DNA from: UBA5796 sp040752455 | Lineage (GTDB): Bacteria > Chloroflexota > Anaerolineae > Anaerolineales > Villigracilaceae | Reading direction: 5' to 3' | Length of the DNA: 64,000 nucleotides | Assembly: GCA_049324115.1 (NCBI GenBank) | Contig: JBMOMN010000036.1 | Span: 6,454 to 70,453, forward strand | Shown: one piece after another, positions 52,170 through 61,267 of the stretch | Layout of the letters: every line of letters starts with the position of its first letter | How positions within the stretch are numbered: position 1 is the stretch's first letter | The notes under the pieces: generated by a model | What the model was told of the DNA's origin: nothing | The model's database searches: none | Seen by the model: only the letters and a program-made list of their open reading frames with translations | Translations under genes and position numbers: made by a program

Positions 52170-52664
52170 TTAGCCGGATTGGGTCAACTGCCTGAACATT
52201 TGCTCCGGCATCTGCACCGCGACCACCTCGCCCCGCACCGTGACCTCGCCGTTGGCGATGATCCACTCCTCGACCACCACCTTGCGCCCCTTGAGTTCCT
52301 TCACCCGCCCGCGGATCTCCAGCGGGACGCCCAGCGGGGTCGGCTTGAGATAGGTGACGTTCAGATTGCCGGTGACGAAACGCAGCGGGGGTTCGGTATC
52401 CATCCCGCGGCCCTCGGCGCGGTAAGCCGCCGCGGCCGCCGTCCCCGTGCCGTGACAGTCCACCAGCGAGGCCAGCAGCCCGCCATAGACGAAACCGGGG
52501 ATGGCAATGTGGTAGGGTTGGGGCGTGAAAAAAGCCACCGATTCGTCCGGGTTGGCTTCGTCCCAGCGGCTTTTGATCTGGTGGCCCCGCTCGTTCAGGC
52601 GGCCGCAGCCGTAGCAATGGGCGGTGTCGTCGGGGTAGTGGTCCTGGAAGGCTTTGGTGGTCAT
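52170..52664 (-). CDS. PaaI-type hotdog thioesterase
   Basis: 164 residues from ATG 52664 (AGGAGA upstream). N-terminal CYGCGRLNERGHQIKS, then hotdog fold with HIAIPGFVYGGLLASLVDCHGTGTA (catalytic Asp/His region), VTYLKPTPLGVPLEIRGRV. Hydrolyses an acyl-CoA thioester; substrate unknown. The CxxC near the N-terminus is common to this subfamily. Confidence 0.82.
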   Translation of the reverse strand: MTTKAFQDHYPDDTAHCYGCGRLNERGHQIKSRWDEANPDESVAFFTPQPYHIAIPGFVYGGLLASLVDCHGTGTAAAAAYRAEGRGMDTEPPLRFVTGNLNVTYLKPTPLGVPLEIRGRVKELKGRKVVVEEWIIANGEVTVRGEVVAVQMPEQMFRQLTQSG

Positions 52665-52672
52665 CGAATCTC

Positions 52673-53605
52673 CTAAGGCGAAGTGGTGAGGGTTGGGAGC
52701 CGGGTGTGCGTCGGCGTGGGCGTGCGGGAGGGCGTCGGCGAGAGGGTGGGCGAGGGCGTGATCGAAGGAGTCGGGGTCAGGGAGGGGGTGCGGGTCGTCG
52801 AGGGGGTGATGCTCGGGATCGGGGTCCGGCTGGGGGTCAGGGTCGGCGGATCGCCTTCGAGGATGAAGCGCCCGACCACTTTCCATTCCAGCCCGACGAA
52901 AATTTGCACCTCGTAAGTGCCCGGCAGCCACTGGTCGGGCGAGGGCGCCCATTCGGTGTAACCGTAGCCGCCGGTCGAACCGTCCCAGGGATTGGTCTCG
53001 AAGTGGACGAGTTGCCCGTCACGGAACCAGAGCGCGGTCCATTGCGAGCCGGGGATCATGTCGGTGTAGGAGAACAGTCCGTACATGCGCTGGATCGGGT
53101 TCTGGAAGACCGTCGCCGGGTTGACCGGCTGGTAATTCCCGTCGAAAGCCAGGGCGAATTGCAGCGGGCTGAAGACCGAAGCCGGGTTGGGCGTGACCAC
53201 GCTCGTGAACAGGGCCTCGACCGAGACCGGCAAGAACGGCGTGGGCGTGATCGTCGGCGTCTCGGTAACGAGGGGAGTGTTCGTATTTTCGGAGGTCAGG
53301 GTGATGGTTGGCGTGAGGGTGATCGTCCCGGTCGTGGAGGCGGTGGGCAAGATGGACGGGGTCGGGGTGACGGGGAAGAAGCGGTACGCCACCGGACGCC
53401 CGTACTGGGCGAAGACAAAAGAAAAGCCGGCCATGAACAGCCCCAGCCAGATCATCCGCCAGCCGCGCGTGACCTGCTGCTGGCGCAGGCGGAAATACGC
53501 CAGGTCACGGCCCCGTTTGATGCGCCGCAAACCCAGCCAGGCCGACAAAACGCCCCCCAGGGCAGCCATGACGATGATCGCTTGAATGCCTGCGTTTACA
53601 TCCAT
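52673..53605 (-). CDS. Hypothetical membrane protein with Pro/Thr-rich tail
   Basis: 310 residues. N-terminal TM helix (~7-24), a second TM (~50-68), a TP-rich stretch (~75-125), a globular beta-rich domain (~130-250; FSPLQFALAFDGNYQPVNPATVFQNPI...TEWAPSPDQWLPGTYEVQIFVGLEWKVVGRF) and a low-complexity (T/S)PTP tail of ~50 residues, encoded by a gggtg-rich repeat at 52690-52850. The globular part resembles extracellular carbohydrate or adhesion modules; no enzyme motif. Ends nine bases before the thioesterase start. Confidence 0.7.
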   Translation of the reverse strand: MDVNAGIQAIIVMAALGGVLSAWLGLRRIKRGRDLAYFRLRQQQVTRGWRMIWLGLFMAGFSFVFAQYGRPVAYRFFPVTPTPSILPTASTTGTITLTPTITLTSENTNTPLVTETPTITPTPFLPVSVEALFTSVVTPNPASVFSPLQFALAFDGNYQPVNPATVFQNPIQRMYGLFSYTDMIPGSQWTALWFRDGQLVHFETNPWDGSTGGYGYTEWAPSPDQWLPGTYEVQIFVGLEWKVVGRFILEGDPPTLTPSRTPIPSITPSTTRTPSLTPTPSITPSPTLSPTPSRTPTPTHTRLPTLTTSP

Positions 53606-53671
53606 GGGCGTGATTATAGCATTGACTGCCCGGCGGCTGAATTTTTACCCCGCCCCCAACGACTCGCGGGG

Positions 53672-54040
53672 TCAACCCGCCTGCAGGATGCGCGTCCGGG
53701 TGATGAACAGCAAGCCGAGCAGGGCCAGGTTCAGGGCCAGGAAGACCGCGTCCACCGCCCCGAACTGGTCCATGATGGATACGACGATAATGAGCGCCAC
53801 GTACAGGATGGCGAAGAAGAACACCTGCCGGCTGGCTGTCGCGATCCTGAAGCCGAACCACAGCATCAGGCCCCCGTTGATGAGCATCAAAACGGCATAC
53901 ACCCAGCGCCAGATGGCGGGGTCTGCGCCGCTGGCGGCCTGGACCAGGCTGGCGATCCCGAAAGCCAGCCAGATGACGGCATTGACCAGGAACAGCCCGC
54001 GGGTGGCTTTGAGCAGGGTTTCGATATTGTCTTTTTGCAT
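53672..54040 (-). CDS. Small four-helix membrane protein, unknown
   Basis: 122 residues with four hydrophobic helices (~18-38, 48-66, 73-92, 98-115), GLFLVNAVIWLAFGIASL at the first. GGAG lies seven bases before ATG 54040. No family recognised; similar small 4-TM proteins are often annotated as hypothetical in Chloroflexota. Confidence 0.7.
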   Translation of the reverse strand: MQKDNIETLLKATRGLFLVNAVIWLAFGIASLVQAASGADPAIWRWVYAVLMLINGGLMLWFGFRIATASRQVFFFAILYVALIIVVSIMDQFGAVDAVFLALNLALLGLLFITRTRILQAG

Positions 54041-54528
54041 CGCAACTCCTTTTGTGCAGGTTTATTTTACACAATTTTCTCCGGCGAGAAATACCCGATA
54101 AACCAACACGGAAGGCACTACTCCTACGTGAATACCCCAAACCTTTGCCGCGGATTCGCTATCGCACAACTAAATTCTTTGCCGCGGATTGCGCTAATTA
54201 ACGCGGATCATTCAAGAAAAATTAGCGAGTCCGCTGCAAAAACCTTTTGAAACACGAAGGAACACAACACCTGCCCTCCCACTCCGCTGCGCTTCGGGGA
54301 CTATCGTGGCGGGCGGTGCCAGGGAGTCAACGAAGGAAAATCTTTACGGCAAGGCGCTTTTCCCCTTTGAGAGCCTTCGTGTTACTTTGTGTTTAGGCTC
54401 GTTCCCGTTTGTTGCGGAAGAGCCTAAAAGGTTTTCTCTGTAGATTCTGTGATCTCACTGGTGAATAAATGGGCGACCCCACCAAATGCCAGAGAGCCAA
54501 AAAACCAAACCTGTGGTAAAACCATCCC
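54041..54528. other. 488-base gap without a gene
   Basis: Contains ttgccgcggatt direct repeats (~54148, 54180), cacgaaggaacaca and cttcgtgttactttgtg inverted pieces, and ctccgctgcgcttcgggg, all of the repeat debris type seen at 12600-12730 and 31340-31440. No ORF with RBS. Confidence 0.6.
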
Positions 54529-55389
54529 ATGCCCGAACTCGTCTTCCTCAAACTCGGCGGCTCGCTGATCACCGACAAGACCCGCCCCTACACCCCCCGT
54601 CTCGACGTTTTGGCCCACCTGGCCGCCCAGATCGCCGCCTCCAACGTGCGGATGGTGCTGGGGCACGGCTCCGGGTCGTTTGGGCATACCGCAGCGAAGG
54701 CGTACAGGACGAGGGAGGGAACCCCAACCCCCGACCCCCACCGGCCTATCGGCCACCTCCCCCAAATTCGGACGAACCCCGGTCCGATTTTTGGGGAGGC
54801 CGGGAGGAGGTCATATTGGCACGGCTTCGGCGAAGTCTGGTTCCAGGCCTCGGCGCTGAACCGGCACGTGATCGAGGCGCTACACGCAGCCGGGGTTTCG
54901 ACGATGACCTTCCCGCCCTCCGCGGGCGTGACGGCGCGGGATGGGCGGATCACCGCCTGGGAGCTGACTCCCCTGCGCCGCGCCCTGGAGGCGGGCCTGC
55001 TGCCCGTTATCTATGGCGACGTGGCCTTCGACGAAGTGCGCGGCGGGACGATCCTCTCGACCGAGGAGCTGTTCCTCCACCTGGCGCGGGAACTCCGTCC
55101 GGGGCGGGTTTTGCTGGCAGGGCTTGAGGAGGCGGTTTGGGCCGATTTCCCGGCGCGCAGGCTTCGGGTCCGGCACGTGACGCCCGGCTCGTTCGACGAG
55201 ATCCGCCGGGGGGTTGGGCAGGCCGCCGGCGCGGACGTCACCGGCGGGATGGAGTCCAAAGTCAAGGAAATGCTGGCCCTGGCGCAGGAGATCCCGGGGC
55301 TGACCGCGCAGATCTTCTCCGGCGAAATCCCCGGAAACCTGGCCAAGGTTTTGCAGGGAGAAGTGCTCGGGACGCTTATCTCGGCCTGA
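54529..55389 (+). CDS. Isopentenyl phosphate kinase
   Basis: 286 residues, amino-acid-kinase fold. Motifs: FLKLGGSLITDK, LGHGSGSFGHTAAK (catalytic His), LPVIYGDVAFD, STEE, DVTGGMESKVKEML. Converts isopentenyl phosphate to IPP with ATP, as in the archaeal-type and Chloroflexota alternative mevalonate route. An insert (bases ~54715-54805, residues ~63-92) is proline-rich and palindromic: cctcccccaaattcggac / gtccgatttttggggagg at 54756-54799. It lies in a loop after the His motif. Confidence 0.85.
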   Translation: MPELVFLKLGGSLITDKTRPYTPRLDVLAHLAAQIAASNVRMVLGHGSGSFGHTAAKAYRTREGTPTPDPHRPIGHLPQIRTNPGPIFGEAGRRSYWHGFGEVWFQASALNRHVIEALHAAGVSTMTFPPSAGVTARDGRITAWELTPLRRALEAGLLPVIYGDVAFDEVRGGTILSTEELFLHLARELRPGRVLLAGLEEAVWADFPARRLRVRHVTPGSFDEIRRGVGQAAGADVTGGMESKVKEMLALAQEIPGLTAQIFSGEIPGNLAKVLQGEVLGTLISA

Positions 55390-55501
55390 TCTGCCGCAAA
55401 TTGTGACGAATATTACAAGAAAGAGGGACAGAAATCTATTGCGTAATTCCCAAAAATCGTCAAAAATAGTAGGGTATCTAATCCCACATGGAGATGACTT
55501 G

Positions 55502-57406
55502 ATGACACGAAAATTCACCCCCACCCCATTGACACTTTTGAACCCTGTGCCCTCCGATATCGAAATTGCGCAGGCCGGAACGCTGAAACCCATCACCCTG
55601 ATCGCCGAGGAACTCGGCATCGAATTGGACGAGCTTGAACTCTTTGGCCCTTACAAAGCCAAGATCAAGCTCGAAATTTTGGAGCGGCTCAAAGACCGCC
55701 CGGACGGCAAGTACATTGACGTGACCGCCATCACCCCCACCCCGCTGGGCGAAGGCAAGACCACCACGACCGTGGGCGTTTCCCAGGCGCTTGGGGCGCA
55801 TTTGGGCAAGAACGTGATGACGGTCATCCGCCAGCCCTCGCAGGGGCCGACGTTTGGGATCAAGGGCGGCGCGGCCGGCGGCGGGTACAGCCAGATCATC
55901 CCGATGGAAGATTTCAACCTGCACCTGACCGGCGACATCCACGCCATCACCGCCGCCCACAACCTGTGCGCCGCCGCCCTGGACGCCCGCATCATGCACG
56001 AGGCGAAGACCCCGGACGACGAGAAACTCTTCGACGCCCTCTGCCCGCCCGACAAAAAGGGCAACCGCAAGTTCTCCCCCTCGATGCTGCGCCGCTTGAA
56101 GAAACTCGGCATCGCCAAGACCGACCCGAACGACCTGACCCCCGAAGAGCGTTCCCGCTTCGCCCGCCTCGACATTGACTACAGCGGCGTGCAGTGGCGG
56201 CGCGTGATTGACATCAACGACCGCATGTTGCGCGAGATCCAGGTGGGGCTGGGCAAGGAAGAAGCCGGGTTCGAGCACAGTTCCGGCTACGACATCACCG
56301 TGGCCTCCGAGATCATGGCCATCCTGGCCCTGACCACCGACCTGGCCGACATGCGCGAGCGCCTGGGCCGGATGGTGGTCGCCATCAATCGCAAGGGCGA
56401 AGCCGTCACCGCCGAAGACCTGGGTGTGGCCGGCGCCATGACCGTGCTGATGAAGGATGCCATCAAGCCGAATTTGATGCAGACCCTCGAAGGCACGCCC
56501 GCCATCGTCCACGCCGGGCCGTTCGCCAACATCGCCCACGGCAACAGTTCCATCATCGCCGACAAGATCGCCCTCAAGCTGGCCGACTACGTGATCACCG
56601 AATCCGGCTTCGGCGCGGACATCGGCATGGAAAAATTCATGGACATCAAGTGCCGCTACTCCGGGCTGATCCCGCACGTGGTGGTGCTGGTCGCCACGGT
56701 GCGCGCCCTCAAGATGCACGGCGGCGGCCCGAAGGTGGTGGCCGGCAAGCCGCTGGCTCCCGAATACACCGAGGAGAACCTCGAACTGCTCGAAAAGGGC
56801 CTGCCCAACATGGTCCAGCACATCGAGAACGCCTTGAAGTTCGGCGTGAACGTGGTCGTGGCGGTCAACTCCTTCGCCACCGACACCCCCGCCGAAGTGG
56901 AAATGGTCCGCAAGGCCGCCCTCGAAGCCGGGGCGATGGACGCGGTCGTCTCACGCCACTGGATGGAAGGCGGCCAGGGCGCGGTGGCCCTGGGCGAAGC
57001 GGTCGTCAAGGCCTGCGAACAACCCAGCAGCTTCAAGTTCCTCTACGATGCCGACCTGCCGATCAAGGAAAAGATCGAGATCATCGCCCGCGAAATCTAC
57101 CGCGCCGACGGGGCAGACTACACCCCCGAAGCCGAAGCCAAGATCGAGCAATTCACCCAGCTCGGTTTCGCCAACCTGCCGCTCTGCATGGCCAAGACCC
57201 ACCTGTCCTTCTCGGACCAGGCTGCGGTCAAGGGCGCGCCGCGCGGCTTCCGCGTCACCATCAGCGACATCCGCGCCAGCGTGGGGGCGGGCTTCCTCTA
57301 TCCGCTGCTGGGCACGATGCGCACCATGCCCGGCCTGCCCACCCGCCCGGTCTTCTACGACGTGGACCTCGACCTCGAGACCGGCAAGGTCGTCGGGCTG
57401 TTCTAG
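55502..57406 (+). CDS. fhs: Formate--tetrahydrofolate ligase
   Basis: 634 residues from ATG 55502. N-terminal domain typical (IAQAGTLKPITLIAEELGI), P-loop TPTPLGEGKTTTTVG, RQPSQGPTFGIKGGAAGGGYSQ, NLHLTGDIHAI. Full length for the family (~555-640), with an insert (~180-235, EKLFDALCPPDKKGNRKFSPSM) that is known in some members. It makes 10-formyl-THF from formate, THF and ATP, for C1 metabolism or the Wood-Ljungdahl methyl branch. Adjacent IPK is ~110 bases upstream and probably separate. Confidence 0.95.
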   Translation: MTRKFTPTPLTLLNPVPSDIEIAQAGTLKPITLIAEELGIELDELELFGPYKAKIKLEILERLKDRPDGKYIDVTAITPTPLGEGKTTTTVGVSQALGAHLGKNVMTVIRQPSQGPTFGIKGGAAGGGYSQIIPMEDFNLHLTGDIHAITAAHNLCAAALDARIMHEAKTPDDEKLFDALCPPDKKGNRKFSPSMLRRLKKLGIAKTDPNDLTPEERSRFARLDIDYSGVQWRRVIDINDRMLREIQVGLGKEEAGFEHSSGYDITVASEIMAILALTTDLADMRERLGRMVVAINRKGEAVTAEDLGVAGAMTVLMKDAIKPNLMQTLEGTPAIVHAGPFANIAHGNSSIIADKIALKLADYVITESGFGADIGMEKFMDIKCRYSGLIPHVVVLVATVRALKMHGGGPKVVAGKPLAPEYTEENLELLEKGLPNMVQHIENALKFGVNVVVAVNSFATDTPAEVEMVRKAALEAGAMDAVVSRHWMEGGQGAVALGEAVVKACEQPSSFKFLYDADLPIKEKIEIIAREIYRADGADYTPEAEAKIEQFTQLGFANLPLCMAKTHLSFSDQAAVKGAPRGFRVTISDIRASVGAGFLYPLLGTMRTMPGLPTRPVFYDVDLDLETGKVVGLF

Positions 57407-57409
57407 GCA

Positions 57410-57510
57410 ACCGCAACGGATTTTGAACCGGATAAACGGATGGTTGGGCAGCGGATTTAGAACCGGATAAACGGATATTGCGGGCAGCGGATTCGAGGCC
57501 GCTGCCCGAT
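57410..57510. repeat. Direct repeat and hairpin after fhs
   Basis: Two copies of gaaccggataaacggat with gggcagcggatt (57424 and 57461), followed by gggcagcgg-attcgagg-ccgctgccc (57482-57508), which may act as fhs terminator. Confidence 0.65.
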
Positions 57511-57515
57511 TTGTA

Positions 57516-57521
57516 TATAAT
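57516..57521 (+). promoter_or_regulatory. -10 box giving a leaderless amidase mRNA
   Basis: TATAAT ends six bases before ATG 57528, so transcription would begin at or beside the start codon. No Shine-Dalgarno sequence is needed or seen. Confidence 0.55.
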
Positions 57522-57527
57522 GGGGAC

Positions 57528-58865
57528 ATGACAACCGATCCCGCGACCCTGACCATTACCTCCGCCCTGGCCCTGCTCCGTTCCGGCTGCCTGACCCCGG
57601 CGGGACTGGCCGAAGCCTGCTCCCGTCAAATCGAGCGCCTCAACCCGACGATCAATGCTTTTGCGAAGAGAACAGAGATTGGAAGATTAGAGAGTAGTCA
57701 AACCGAACTACTCTCCAAGCCTCTAATCTCTATACCTCTTGGGATAAAAGACCTCATAGATGTCGCCGGGCTGCCCACCCGGGCCGGGTCGCCGGGCCAT
57801 TTCGACGATACGCCCGCCCTGAAAGACGCCCCGGTCGTCGAGAAACTCAAGGCCGCCGGGGCACTGATCCTCGGCAAGACCAATACGCATGAGATCGCCC
57901 TGGGCATCACCGGGATCAACCCCCACACGGGAGCCGTCCGCAACCCGCACGACCCGACGCGGATCACCGGCGGCTCCTCGAGCGGATCGGCCGCGGCGGT
58001 CGCCTCGGGCATGGCGCTCGGCGCATTGGGCAGCGACACCGGCGGCAGCATCCGCATCCCGGCCTCGCTGTGCGGCGTCGTCGGCTTGAAACCGACTTAT
58101 GGGCGGGTCAGCACGCGCGGGGTCGTTCCGCTTTCGTGGAACCTGGACCACGTCGGGCCGATCGCCAAATCCGTCGAGGACGCGGCCCTGCTGCTGAATG
58201 TCATCGCCGGGTACGATCCCCAGGACCCGGCCTCGGCTGTGGGACAAAATGGCATTTTATCCTGCGCTGATATCAAAGGCTGGCGGATCGCCCTGGCCGT
58301 TGGCGATTTCGTCGAAGACTGCGACCCCGGGGTGTATCCCGCGGTCGAGCAGGCCGTTCGAGTATTCGCCGGCCTGGGGGCGCAGGTCGAAAAGGTGGAA
58401 ATCGCCCTCCTGCGGGAGGCTGCCGCCGCCAACGGGACGATGGTCATCGCCGACGCGGCCGCCTTCCACCGCGAGCGGCTGAGCGGGCATCCCGACCGGT
58501 TCGGGGCGGACGTGCGCCAGCGCCTCGAAAGGGGACGGGCGGTCACCTCCACCGAATACGCCCTGGCCCGCCGGGTTCAATCCGAAGCCAAACGCTATTT
58601 CGACCTGTTCTTCGAGAAATTCGACCTGCTGATCCTGCCGACCACCGCGGCGGTCGCCGCCCCCATCCAGGGCCTCGATTCGGCCGCCTACGCCCCCAAG
58701 CTGACCCGCTTCACCGCCCCCTTCAACCTGACCGGCCTGCCTGCGCTCTCCCTGCCCTGCGGCAAAGTGGACGGCCTGCCGGTCGGCCTGCAAATCGTCG
58801 GCGGGCCGTGGCAGGAGAGCAAGGTGCTGGCGGCGGGGAGGAGGTTCGAGGGGAGGAGGGGGTAG
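57528..58865 (+). CDS. Amidase signature-family enzyme
   Basis: 445 residues. Ser-cisSer-Lys triad: Lys in IPLGIKDLIDVAG (~75), GGSSSGSAAAVASG and GSDTGGSIRIPASLCGVVGLKPTYG. Similar to GatA and to allophanate/aryl-acylamidases; C-terminal part NLTGLPALSLPCG. No gatB/C nearby, so a free-standing amidase. Two in-frame repeat inserts: 57674-57731 (agagagtagt/actactctcc inverted pair, residues RTEIGRLESSQTELLSKPLIS) and 58242-58262 (ggacaaaatggcattttatcc palindrome). Confidence 0.88.
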   Translation: MTTDPATLTITSALALLRSGCLTPAGLAEACSRQIERLNPTINAFAKRTEIGRLESSQTELLSKPLISIPLGIKDLIDVAGLPTRAGSPGHFDDTPALKDAPVVEKLKAAGALILGKTNTHEIALGITGINPHTGAVRNPHDPTRITGGSSSGSAAAVASGMALGALGSDTGGSIRIPASLCGVVGLKPTYGRVSTRGVVPLSWNLDHVGPIAKSVEDAALLLNVIAGYDPQDPASAVGQNGILSCADIKGWRIALAVGDFVEDCDPGVYPAVEQAVRVFAGLGAQVEKVEIALLREAAAANGTMVIADAAAFHRERLSGHPDRFGADVRQRLERGRAVTSTEYALARRVQSEAKRYFDLFFEKFDLLILPTTAAVAAPIQGLDSAAYAPKLTRFTAPFNLTGLPALSLPCGKVDGLPVGLQIVGGPWQESKVLAAGRRFEGRRG

Positions 58866-58896
58866 GGTGTGATTGCCAAAGAGTTGTAAAGATGGC

Positions 58897-59433
58897 TCAC
58901 CCCCACGTTTCGACAATGATATTATCTGCCTTCCACTTTTCGATCCGGGAAATCAACGACCCCTCCGGGCTGGCATGGATAATGATCACTCGCCTCGCAA
59001 TTCGAGCGGCGATGTCATTGCTTTTCAGTGACATTACCTTGGTTACATGCGCTTGATATTCATTAAACGGCGAGATAACCAACATTCTGCCTTTATCAAT
59101 TTCACTTTTCCACATAGAAGGAATCCTGGCCCCTTCCAGCCTGCGACCTAAAACAGCAATAATTGGACAAGTACCTTTCAATAGAACTTCCAGAACTTCC
59201 TTCTCGGCGGGCGCATGAAAGCCGCTGATGATGCCCGTCTCGCCATTCCTGATTTCTTTGGCGAAGTCATGCGCCTTCAAAATCAGGCTGGCGGGACATT
59301 TTGCGGACGAGAAAATTGCCAGCATGGGGAGATTGAGCAATTCGGCATTTCCGACGCAATCCAATTCTCGAAACCAATCCTGGCTTGTGATCGGGTAACT
59401 TGGCTGGTCTTTAGAGAGAGACTTGATGTCCAT
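58897..59433 (-). CDS. DprA/SLOG-like protein
   Basis: 178 residues. Rossmann-like core: LPMLAIFSSAKCPASLILKAHDFAKEIRNGETGIISGFHAPAEKEVLEVLLKGTCPIIAVLGRRLEGARIP, as in DprA/Smf and SLOG proteins. No winged-helix or SAM domain of true DprA. In SLOG families this fold senses nucleotides or ssDNA. Last gene of a four-gene minus-strand set (61261 to 58897), GC clearly lower than the housekeeping genes. Confidence 0.7.
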   Translation of the reverse strand: MDIKSLSKDQPSYPITSQDWFRELDCVGNAELLNLPMLAIFSSAKCPASLILKAHDFAKEIRNGETGIISGFHAPAEKEVLEVLLKGTCPIIAVLGRRLEGARIPSMWKSEIDKGRMLVISPFNEYQAHVTKVMSLKSNDIAARIARRVIIIHASPEGSLISRIEKWKADNIIVETWG

Positions 59434-59466
59434 CGCTCCCTGGTTCTTCTATCCCGTTTGCACTGC

Positions 59467-60012
59467 TCAGTTGATTATTCTTGGATTGGCGGTCAGAATA
59501 TCCACGCCTTTGCCTTTGAAATCCGAATCGTGCGTAACCAATACCAGGCTGTTATTTTTGCAGAGACCTGCCAAAATTTGGTCGTTGAAATCGTTTGGGG
59601 TCGCTTCAAATTCCAACAACAGGTTATTGATATCAATAACCGAGAAACCGCTTTCTATACGAGCGGCGAATTTCAAGATATTTCGCACGGCGGCGGCTAT
59701 GGCTTGCGAGATGGGGTGAAAGTCTGGGCTGTTGCGGAACTGCTTGAAATCTGGACGGCGGGATTTGTTTGGAAACCGGATGTCATATTCGATCCGCGCA
59801 AAGCGGTTGACGAACTCGGAAACCACCAGCACATCTACCCAAATCTGGCTTTTCGCCCGCACTGCCTCCGCGAGCGCGTTGGAATAAACTTGAGACCTGG
59901 GATCGTTGGGCGCGCCTTGAGGCCCGTAAAGCGTGAGCCAGATGTTGGCATCGAAAAAAAGGTTGTCCGTTTCAGCAAATTGGTAGACCGTGATGTCAAC
60001 GGCTTTACTCAT
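59467..60012 (-). CDS. PIN-domain protein (putative RNase)
   Basis: 181 residues from ATG 60012, overlapping the upstream gene by eight bases. PIN acidic residues: NLFFDANIWLTLY, VVSEFVNRF, TPNDFNDQILAGL and LVTHDSDFKG. Metal-dependent single-strand RNase fold; in VapC toxins an antitoxin is next to it, but here the neighbours are STAS and ATPase proteins. Confidence 0.8.
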   Translation of the reverse strand: MSKAVDITVYQFAETDNLFFDANIWLTLYGPQGAPNDPRSQVYSNALAEAVRAKSQIWVDVLVVSEFVNRFARIEYDIRFPNKSRRPDFKQFRNSPDFHPISQAIAAAVRNILKFAARIESGFSVIDINNLLLEFEATPNDFNDQILAGLCKNNSLVLVTHDSDFKGKGVDILTANPRIIN

Positions 60013-60367
60013 CGTTATCTTCCCCCATGGCTTCGCGCCGCACCGCTTCAATGATGGCTGGATCTTTGAAGTATTGCTTGGCTGTTTCGATCACGCGTTT
60101 CAAAAGCGCCAGGTCGTCTTTATCAATATCTTGAACGGACAAACTCTCTTTGAGAACATCCTGCGCGAAAAAACCATACAGTTGACCGACGGCGGCGTTC
60201 AGGAATGCCGAGGTAAGGCTTTCGACATTCTGGAACGAAAGACGAACTTTCTTGCCGTCTTTTAGCGCCTGTTGGATTTGCTCGAATACTTTTTGACCGT
60301 CTTGGGAGGCGACGCACAGACTGCTCCCGACGACTTCGTAAATGCGGAGGGTGATTGTTTCGCTCAT
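60005..60367 (-). CDS. STAS-like domain protein (DUF4325 type)
   Basis: 120 residues: LRIYEVVGSSLCVASQDGQKVFEQIQQALKDGKKVRLSFQNVESLTSAFLNAAVGQLYG. The SFxNVxxLTSAFLNAA block is the DUF4325 core, which resembles anti-anti-sigma STAS. Probably bound or regulated by the HATPase protein just upstream (12 bases), as in SpoIIAA/SpoIIAB-like pairs. Confidence 0.75.
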   Translation of the reverse strand: MSETITLRIYEVVGSSLCVASQDGQKVFEQIQQALKDGKKVRLSFQNVESLTSAFLNAAVGQLYGFFAQDVLKESLSVQDIDKDDLALLKRVIETAKQYFKDPAIIEAVRREAMGEDNDE

Positions 60368-60379
60368 TATAGGTTCCTT

Positions 60380-61261
60380 TTAGAAAGGGTTTTGTGGCTG
60401 TTCAGACGATAAAGCGTAAATGCTGGCATCTGCCGTGTTGATCTCGATATTGACCACCGTGCCGGGGAAGGGATGGGGCAGGGTTTTCTTTTCGACATTG
60501 CCATCGGCGCGTTGCTCCCAGTAGCCAGTATGGGATACGACCTGAATGCGCCCGCGGTTCAAGCGGATGAACTCGCGCAGTAATTTTAGCCCAAGCCCGC
60601 CTGGGATCGAACCCGTTTTGGTAGTGTTCCTGCCTTCCATTGCCCAATCAATGGCATCCTCAGGAGGAAAGCGCAATCCTTTTTTGTTGATCAGAGTTTG
60701 CGGGATACCGATTCCCAGGTCAGCAATCGCAAAGTCAATGTGGTTCTTGGCGGGGAAAAATTGCCCGCAGGTGAAAATGCCCATTTCGGTTTCAGAGTGG
60801 ATGACGGCATTGCTGAATAGTTCGAAAATACTTTCCCAAAATTTCTTTCGCAGGGCGTCCGACATATCAGGGATGGCTTTGTTCTTGAAATGCTGTTCGA
60901 TGTACGCGCCGAAGAAGCGGTCGTCTTTGCGCTCGAAGCGTTGATATTGAATAGTGGTTCCCCATTGGTCAACTTTTTTGGCGTGGCCGTAGTAACTTAG
61001 GAAACCGTTTTTCTGGAAGATCTTCTGCACCGACTCGGGCAAGCGCTCGAAGCGCACCATGTTGAGATTGCGGCTGGCGCGGTAGAGAATGGCGCCCAGC
61101 GGCGCGCACATGTTGGCATCCACCCAGGTCGCGTTGGACATATCCAGCGCAATCGTCGTGTATTCCAATGAACGGACACGCTCTGCCAGATTAACGAGCG
61201 TGGAAAACCCCTGAAAACTGCTCCGAACTTCTGGAAAAGGAACTTCAACGCGGTTGGGCAT
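60380..61261 (-). CDS. STAS-like plus HATPase (histidine-kinase-type ATPase) protein
   Basis: 293 residues. N-terminal STAS-like region (TIALDMSNATWVDANMCAPLGAILYRA, ~35-60), middle part, then GHKL ATPase: FWESIFELFSNAVIHSE (N box), DFAIADLGIGIP (G1), SIPGGLGLKLLREFIRLNRG (G2). No His phosphoacceptor or receiver, so it is an anti-sigma-type kinase or ATP switch rather than a two-component kinase. Leaderless start: TATAAT lies at 61273-61268 and ATG at 61261. Confidence 0.78.
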   Translation of the reverse strand: MPNRVEVPFPEVRSSFQGFSTLVNLAERVRSLEYTTIALDMSNATWVDANMCAPLGAILYRASRNLNMVRFERLPESVQKIFQKNGFLSYYGHAKKVDQWGTTIQYQRFERKDDRFFGAYIEQHFKNKAIPDMSDALRKKFWESIFELFSNAVIHSETEMGIFTCGQFFPAKNHIDFAIADLGIGIPQTLINKKGLRFPPEDAIDWAMEGRNTTKTGSIPGGLGLKLLREFIRLNRGRIQVVSHTGYWEQRADGNVEKKTLPHPFPGTVVNIEINTADASIYALSSEQPQNPF

Positions 61262-61267
61262 AGGTCT

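Noticed and set aside
52706..54250. Plus-strand 514-aa Arg/Gly-rich ORF
   Set aside because: Opposite strand of the TP-repeat tail and two membrane protein genes; composition is a by-product of the repeat.
55403..55501. N-terminal extension of formate-THF ligase
   Set aside because: The first 33 codons of the open frame are Lys/Ser-rich, not family-like; ATG 55502 starts the conserved sequence and has GGAG upstream.
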